NCBI RefSeq assembly: GCF_947503375.1
Contig: NZ_CANNDQ010000003.1
Coordinates: forward strand, 248,001 to 312,000
Length of the DNA: 64,000 nt
Reading direction: 5' to 3'
From: an uncultured Psychroserpens sp.
GTDB taxonomy: Bacteria > Bacteroidota > Bacteroidia > Flavobacteriales > Flavobacteriaceae
In this document: positions 58,645 through 64,000 of the stretch, piece after piece
Layout: each line of letters begins with the position of its first letter
Numbering within the stretch: the first letter of the stretch is position 1
Position numbers and translations under genes: made by a program
The notes under the pieces: model-generated
Databases searched by the model: none
Told to the model about the DNA's origin: nothing
The model's input: the letters and a program-made list of their open reading frames with translations, nothing else

Positions 58645-58657
58645 ATTTTTCTCTGAT

Positions 58658-59770
58658 TTACTGCAGTGTAGCAGTGTAAGTATATTCTCTAGGATTACTT
58701 AAATCTAGTTCAACAAAGTAAGTTCCAGAAGTACTAACGGTCATGTTGTTACCGTTATTAAAATCTAAAATACCATCAGCACCTTCATCACCATAGTTTA
58801 TATCCCAAGCATCATTAGCTCTAAATTTAAATGCCCCTGCATCTGATAAGTTAATAGTAATTTCCCATTTTCCAGTTGTACTGTTGTATGTCATATCTTG
58901 ATCTTGCACACCATTGTCTGGCCATCCTAAAGGTGTTGCATCACCAGTAATTGCCCACATAACAGCATCAACAGAATACGTAGCAGAATCGCTATCTTCT
59001 GGGTCAGTATTAGCTCTTATAAAGTAATAACCAGGTGCTGCAGCAGGAAAATTAATTTCGCCTTCACTAACCATCACTCCAGAAAATGAACCGTCATCAC
59101 CCCAATCTGTATTTCCCCATACAAATTCACCTGAATCATTTGGTTCTACAAATTTATATTCGCCATCTAACCAAACATAGCCTTCATAGTCTGTTGCTCC
59201 AAATTCAGAAGAAGCGATGTAAGGAACAAATTCTATTCCTGGTTCGTTGATGTCTGGATTCCATCCTTGGTGATTTCCTGGTACAGCAAATCTTGGTAGA
59301 GATGTAGTATAAGGAGTTATAGAAACTGTGACGGCTTCAGAAAATGCTTCTTCTGCTCCTTCAGATCCAATTGCCGATTTGATTCTTAGATCTACATCGC
59401 CAGCAGAAAAAGGAACTAAACCCAAACCATCAACAGAAACACCATTCAGTTCTTCATTAGTCCAAACTAAAAAAGTTTCAGTTGTTGTACCTGCATCTAT
59501 CGGATTTGCAAAATCTGTTCCTGATAATGCTAATTGTACTGTATATGTTACTGCAGTAGGAACTGAATAGGCTGCACCATCCCAAACAACTGTAGCTGCT
59601 GTAGCTTGCGGATTAGCGATATCTAAAACAAAACTTTCTTGGTTTTGTGGTAAGTTAATAACGGCAGTATCAGTTTGATTACCGTCAATTGTGAAGTTGT
59701 CATCTTCTTCACAAGCATTAAAACCTAAAAAGGCAATTAATGCGAATCCTAAAATTTTTATTTTTTTCAT
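58658..59770 (-). CDS. SusE/SusF-like surface glucan-binding lipoprotein
   Basis: A 370-residue lipoprotein (lipobox LGFNAC, Cys at about 20, followed by EEDD acidic export signal). It has an N-terminal SusE-type Ig domain (AATVVWDGAAYSVPTAVTYT) and two carbohydrate-binding modules with aromatic residues (FAVPGNHQGWNPDINEPGI; MWAITGDATPLGWPDNGVQD). It would hold starch-like glucan on the cell surface next to SusCD. Confidence 0.88.
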   Translation of the reverse strand: MKKIKILGFALIAFLGFNACEEDDNFTIDGNQTDTAVINLPQNQESFVLDIANPQATAATVVWDGAAYSVPTAVTYTVQLALSGTDFANPIDAGTTTETFLVWTNEELNGVSVDGLGLVPFSAGDVDLRIKSAIGSEGAEEAFSEAVTVSITPYTTSLPRFAVPGNHQGWNPDINEPGIEFVPYIASSEFGATDYEGYVWLDGEYKFVEPNDSGEFVWGNTDWGDDGSFSGVMVSEGEINFPAAAPGYYFIRANTDPEDSDSATYSVDAVMWAITGDATPLGWPDNGVQDQDMTYNSTTGKWEITINLSDAGAFKFRANDAWDINYGDEGADGILDFNNGNNMTVSTSGTYFVELDLSNPREYTYTATLQ

Positions 59771-59789
59771 GTTGCTATGTTTTTAATTA

Positions 59790-61349
59790 TTAGTATCCTG
59801 GGTTTTGTGTTAAGTTCGGATTTGATTGTAATGCATTTAAAGGAATAGGAAATAATCTGTAGTTAGCAGGTATTGATGTACCGTTTGCTGTTCCACCTTT
59901 CCAAGGCCAAATGTAAGCGCTTCCAGTAAATTTGTTAAATCTAATTAGATCTGTTCTTCTATGTCCTTCTAAATTTAATTCTCTAGCACGTTCGTCTAAT
60001 ATGAATTGCTCATCGAGGTCAGAAACAGTTATAGTTGACGCATTTGAACGTGTTCTTACCATATTCACATAATTTGTGGCCGTATTCATGTCTGTTCCAG
60101 CAGCACCTTTTAGTGCTAATTCAGCATACATGAGATATGCATCAGCTAAGCGGAACAAAGGAAAATCTGTTCCTGAGAAATCTGTCGAAACGGATGTTCC
60201 ATTAACATTAGTATTTCTAAATTTCGTAGATGGATAACCATCTGTCCATTGTGTGTAATCTTCCATTTCAAAATTGTGTCCGTTAGTCCAAAACAAGCTA
60301 GCTCTTACATCACTTGATGCAGCTAATTCTCCTGCGCTTGAACCAAATAGACCATACCATCCTTTTGAAGATCTATGACCTGTCCATCCTTGCGTTGCAC
60401 CAAAATCGTTTGGATCCATGGTTTCTGTACTAATGCTGCCATTAACAATGTATGTTGTATTTCCAAAGCTTTGACTGTTAACTGCATCAGCAATTAGTGG
60501 GAAAATTATTTCTGGAGATGTATTATTATCAGCAGAAAAGTTTAATCTAAAGTCTGAAGCTAGTGTAAAACCACCATCGTCAATAACTCTGTTTATGAAT
60601 TGAGCAGCATTGTCATTTTCTTCCATACCTGTATACACTTCAGCATTAAGGTATAATTTACTTAATAACATTTCTGCTGCTGGTCTTGAAGCTCTACCAT
60701 AATCATTAGTAGGAGGGAGAAGCGGAATGATTGCTAATAATTCTGATTCAACATAAGTATACAGGTCTTGTCTTGAAGCTTCAGGTACTGGTGTTGTTAC
60801 ACCAAAATCTTCATCAGTGATCAAAGCACCTTTTCCAAAAGTATCAATAAGATAGTAATAAGCTAGAGCTCTAATAAATCTAATTTCTGATGATACTACC
60901 TCTTCATTGTCTACATCAACAGCAGTTAATACATTGATTAAATTATTACTCTGCGGTATGGTGTAGTAAATTCTGTTGTACAGGTATCTAAAAAATTTGT
61001 TATCTGCAGTCCAGTTGGAGGTTGTAGTTAATTGGTCAAGACCATTGTCTCCCCAACGATTTTTCATTGCATCAGCAGTAAAATCTTGTAGATTTACAAT
61101 TCCTCTTAAAAAAGGTGATTCTCCTGCGTCATCTGGAATATCAGAACTTCCTGGTCCATCTGGACCTGAAAGTGCAAATGAAGCATACAATCTTGATAAA
61201 ATACCTTCAATAGCTTGTGGGTCTCTAGCAAGTAATTCTTCTAAAGACAGCTCCACAATAGGCTCGGTGTCTAGGTCATCAGTACATCCTAATGTTGATA
61301 GGAAGACCAGTGTAATTAAAACATAATTTAAATAATTTTTCATAGTCAT
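59790..61349 (-). CDS. susD: SusD-like nutrient-binding outer-membrane lipoprotein
   Basis: A 519-residue lipoprotein (Cys at about 22, LGCTDD) with SusD/RagB features: N-terminal TPR-type helices (FIRALAYYYLIDTFGKGAL), AEMLLSKLYLNAEVYTG, and a C-terminal FILDERARELNLEGHRRTDLIRFNKF. It pairs with the SusC-type transporter 5 bp upstream to bind and import malto-oligosaccharides. ATG at 61343 is an alternative start. Confidence 0.94.
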   Translation of the reverse strand: MTMKNYLNYVLITLVFLSTLGCTDDLDTEPIVELSLEELLARDPQAIEGILSRLYASFALSGPDGPGSSDIPDDAGESPFLRGIVNLQDFTADAMKNRWGDNGLDQLTTTSNWTADNKFFRYLYNRIYYTIPQSNNLINVLTAVDVDNEEVVSSEIRFIRALAYYYLIDTFGKGALITDEDFGVTTPVPEASRQDLYTYVESELLAIIPLLPPTNDYGRASRPAAEMLLSKLYLNAEVYTGMEENDNAAQFINRVIDDGGFTLASDFRLNFSADNNTSPEIIFPLIADAVNSQSFGNTTYIVNGSISTETMDPNDFGATQGWTGHRSSKGWYGLFGSSAGELAASSDVRASLFWTNGHNFEMEDYTQWTDGYPSTKFRNTNVNGTSVSTDFSGTDFPLFRLADAYLMYAELALKGAAGTDMNTATNYVNMVRTRSNASTITVSDLDEQFILDERARELNLEGHRRTDLIRFNKFTGSAYIWPWKGGTANGTSIPANYRLFPIPLNALQSNPNLTQNPGY

Positions 61350-61354
61350 TTATT

Positions 61355-64000
61355 TTAGAAATCGAAATTCAAGCCTAAAGTATATACTGTAGGTCTTGGG
61401 TAAAAGTTATTATCAAGACCATTGAAATTTTCAGGATCTTGACCAGAATAATCAGTTATTAAAAACGGATTAGTAACAGCTCCATATAATTTAAGGCGTG
61501 TGTCTTTTATTATACCATCAAACGTATAGCCAAGAGCAATATTCTCACAACGTAAGAATGCAGCATCCTCTAAGAAGTAATCAGATAAAGGCTGTTGGTT
61601 TTGTATTTGCGAAAATACAGGATTAGCAGCACCAGAATTAAAATCTAATACATTATTCAAGGCTTCAGTTTGGGTTTGAACAGCTCTTTCTGTGAAACCA
61701 GCTACTAAGCGTGCTGAATTATAAATTTTACCATCTAATTGCCCTCTGAAAGAGGCACTCAAATCCCAGTTCTTATAATTGGTTGTAAACCCAAAACCAA
61801 AGGTCCAATTTGGCCTAATTGCTTGATAGTATCTATCATTCTCATTGATTAAGTTGTCTCCATTCAAATCAACAAAGGCGCCAGGTATTGGATTTCCATT
61901 ATCATCGTAAATTTGCTTATACACAAAAGCAGAATATGCCTGCTCTCCTAAAGCGTGTTGAAAAAGAAATGTTCCTGTACCATCTGGAATTGTTGGTGTT
62001 TGATTGATAGATGCTGCGCCATCAAGATCAGTAACTTCTGTTCTGTTGTAAGCTATATTTCCATTAAGTGAAAGGTTGAAGTTTTCAGAATTTACAGCAT
62101 CGATGTTCAAGTTTAATTCAAAGCCTTCACTTTCCGTTTCACCAATATTTTGAATTACCTGTGGGCTTAACGCTTGGCCTGGAGGTACATCTGTTAGTAC
62201 TAATAAGTCTGATGTATTTCTTTTGTATATGTCAAACGAACCTGAAAGGAAACCACTATTAAAAAATGCAAAATCAATACCTAAGTTGTATGTAGTTGTT
62301 TTCTCCCAAGTAAGATCTGGATTAAACTCTTTTGCAGAATATAAATTTACGCCTGATAAATATTGACTGTTTGGGGAACCAATTTCAAATACGGGAACCG
62401 CTGGAAAAAATCCTGCTAAACCAGTGATGTCTTGTTGTCCAGTTTCTCCCCAACCAATTCTTACTTTTAAATCGTTGATAAAGTTTACATTACTTAAAAA
62501 TGTTTCTTCTTTGATTTTCCAAGCTAAAGCAGCTGCAGGAAAATATCCCCATCTGTTGTCTTCAGTGAATAACGATGATCCATCAGCTCTAAAAGAGAAG
62601 GTTAAAAGATATTTCTCGTTAAGATTTACGTTGGCACGTCCAAAGAACGATTGTAAGTTCAAAGGGCTGAAAAAGCGATTGTTTGGATTATTCGGATCAA
62701 AATTTAAGACTCTTGTTCCAACTTCGCCTTGTTCAGGTGTTGCTGCATAAACAAACTCTTCTTTAAAACCATCGTTTTTAAAATTTTGATAAGCGTAACC
62801 TCCTTGTGCTTCAACACTTCTTACAAAACCTTCAAACTCTTTATTATATACAAGATATGCATCAAGCGTTGTATTTGTTATGTGTTGCTCTTCTCTGTAA
62901 TTTACACCTGGATTGAAAATAAATTCGCCTGGAGTTGCAGTTTGTCTATAAGTAGAAATAGCGTTATCACTAAATACCTCTTCGATATTTGCTCTAGAAG
63001 CTTCTATACCTAAATTTAAAACGGCTCTTAAATCTGGAAAGAAATGTAGTTTATAGTCAAACTTAATATTTGCTAGTAAACGCTTTACTTCTTCAGGGCG
63101 AGTACGTTGTTGTAGTAAAGCCAAAGGGTTTGAAGCTCCTATTAATGCATTTGGATTAGAACTAGCGTTAGAAGGATTCGTTTGGTTATAAAAACCACCA
63201 AATTGGCTATTTGCATCGTAAATAGGTTTTGTAGGATCCATGTTTAATGCACTTCCTAAAGCCCCATCATTATCAATTGCATTTTTTTCAATGTAAATTC
63301 CTTTTGCATTTAAGTCAATCTTTAAATGATCATCAAATAACTGAGGTGTTAATTTCAATGAAGCACTAACTCTTTCGTAATCATCAGTATCAACAACACC
63401 TTCAGAATTGTTATATCCTATTGAGGCACGGAAAGGTAATTTATCAAACAGATTGGCTCTAGCACTAAAATTATAGTCCGAAGAAATAGCAGTTCTTAAA
63501 ATAGCATCTTGCCAGCTTGTATTGTATATTTCTCTTAAAGAACCGTCAAAACCAGTAATAATCTGTGAAGGTCTTTCAGAGGTGTTTACTGAACCAACAG
63601 GAACTCCTAACCGACCTGTTTCCTCAGGGTGAAATTGTTGTATGAAGTTAACATATTCGCTGCTGTTCATAACATCAATAATCCCTGAATCAGGAATCGA
63701 ACTAATAGAAGTATTAGCACTAAACGTAAATTGAGGTGCTCCAGAAGTACCTTTTTTAGTTGTTATTATAATAACACCATTTGATGCTCGAGAACCATAG
63801 ATGGCTGTAGCAGAAGCATCTTTTAATATTGAAAAACTTTCAATATCATTTGGATTTATTAAGTTTAATGGATTACTTACACCTGCTGTTCCTCCGTTAT
63901 CTAATGGTACACCATCAATAACAATTAGAGGACTGTTATTTGCAGATAATGAAGCGCCTCCTCTAATTCTAATATTAGGTGCAGCATCTGGTTGACCACC
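61355..64000 (-). CDS. susC: SusC-like TonB-dependent outer-membrane transporter (5' end beyond window)
   Basis: The frame stays open to 64000, giving 881 visible residues. The part before the internal Met at 63670 is the TonB plug ([55 protein letters not shown]), so the gene starts outside the window. The rest is the 22-strand barrel ending in [12 protein letters not shown], a typical C-terminal Phe. It imports oligosaccharides bound by SusD. It is the first visible gene of the chromosomal glucan locus. Confidence 0.95.
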   Translation of the reverse strand, partial: GGQPDAAPNIRIRGGASLSANNSPLIVIDGVPLDNGGTAGVSNPLNLINPNDIESFSILKDASATAIYGSRASNGVIIITTKKGTSGAPQFTFSANTSISSIPDSGIIDVMNSSEYVNFIQQFHPEETGRLGVPVGSVNTSERPSQIITGFDGSLREIYNTSWQDAILRTAISSDYNFSARANLFDKLPFRASIGYNNSEGVVDTDDYERVSASLKLTPQLFDDHLKIDLNAKGIYIEKNAIDNDGALGSALNMDPTKPIYDANSQFGGFYNQTNPSNASSNPNALIGASNPLALLQQRTRPEEVKRLLANIKFDYKLHFFPDLRAVLNLGIEASRANIEEVFSDNAISTYRQTATPGEFIFNPGVNYREEQHITNTTLDAYLVYNKEFEGFVRSVEAQGGYAYQNFKNDGFKEEFVYAATPEQGEVGTRVLNFDPNNPNNRFFSPLNLQSFFGRANVNLNEKYLLTFSFRADGSSLFTEDNRWGYFPAAALAWKIKEETFLSNVNFINDLKVRIGWGETGQQDITGLAGFFPAVPVFEIGSPNSQYLSGVNLYSAKEFNPDLTWEKTTTYNLGIDFAFFNSGFLSGSFDIYKRNTSDLLVLTDVPPGQALSPQVIQNIGETESEGFELNLNIDAVNSENFNLSLNGNIAYNRTEVTDLDGAASINQTPTIPDGTGTFLFQHALGEQAYSAFVYKQIYDDNGNPIPGAFVDLNGDNLINENDRYYQAIRPNWTFGFGFTTNYKNWDLSASFRGQLDGKIYNSARLVAGFTERAVQTQTEALNNVLDFNSGAANPVFSQIQNQQPLSDYFLEDAAFLRCENIALGYTFDGIIKDTRLKLYGAVTNPFLITDYSGQDPENFNGLDNNFYPRPTVYTLGLNFDF

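Noticed and set aside
1..64000. CRISPR arrays, rRNA genes or insertion-sequence transposases
   Set aside because: No regularly spaced 25-40 bp repeats, no rRNA-like stretches and no DDE transposase motifs were seen.

Overview
The window reads as DNA from a member of the Bacteroidetes, most likely a Flavobacteriaceae-type bacterium. The evidence is a low-GC genome with weak Shine-Dalgarno signals, several promoters of the Bacteroidetes form (TTG, about 20 nt, TAnnTTTG), a SusC/SusD locus whose amylase carries a type IX secretion tail, and a conjugation operon of the CTnDOT type (TraE to TraN). Positions 1 to about 55,584 are the right-hand part of an integrative and conjugative element (ICE). 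Its tyrosine integrase lies next to a 58-bp 3' fragment of a tRNA-Leu(UAG) gene, the usual scar of insertion into a tRNA gene. The other end lies left of the window. From about 55,590 to 64,000 is host chromosome: a glucan utilisation locus (SusC, SusD, SusE-like, GH13 amylase) read leftward.

Layout. 1-14.4 kb is metal-resistance cargo: the tail of a TolC-type channel, a CopA-type ATPase, a CusB-type adaptor, an HMA lipoprotein, a small Cys/His-rich exported protein, an RND pump fused to a TolC-type channel, a second adaptor, a Fur-family regulator, MerTP, a GDCCVxC protein and a Zn/Cd-type ATPase. 14.5-16.4 kb is a KAP-type P-loop NTPase. 16.4-19.5 kb is ICE backbone (a ParB-like protein and two small genes) with duplicated non-coding elements. 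19.5-25.7 kb is a four-gene Wadjet-like operon (JetABCD) on the minus strand. 25.7-30.8 kb is backbone again: a structured non-coding region, SSB, a RadC-like protein, a mobilisation protein, a relaxase and a coupling protein. 31-37 kb is a second defence-like island: a DUF2971 gene divergent from hipBA, then a two-gene cassette of a sacsin-type ATPase and an AlbA/HEPN protein. 37-44.3 kb is the transfer operon (minus strand). 44.4-48 kb holds an amidase and a three-gene ABC-3C conflict cassette (HNH nuclease, small middle component, DUF2326 ATPase). 48.1-55.3 kb holds an EEP-fold protein, a DnaC-like ATPase, a replication-type helper, an excisionase-like HTH protein, RteC, a membrane LuxR regulator, an ACC deaminase/D-cysteine desulfhydrase and the integrase.

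How it fits together. The transfer genes, relaxase, coupling protein and integrase would move the element. The metal genes, the amino-acid enzyme and at least three conflict modules are its payload. The most novel-looking items are (i) the sacsin-ATPase plus AlbA/HEPN pair, which matches no defence system I can name, (ii) two families of duplicated non-coding elements around the ParB gene whose predicted stems change sequence but keep pairing, one family carrying a conserved leftward promoter, (iii) a compact divergent promoter in which each arm of an inverted repeat holds the -33 box of one of two opposing promoters (DUF2971/hipBA), and (iv) a 16-bp site shared by the excisionase-like and integrase upstream regions. 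All functional calls come from motifs read by eye. No database search was possible.
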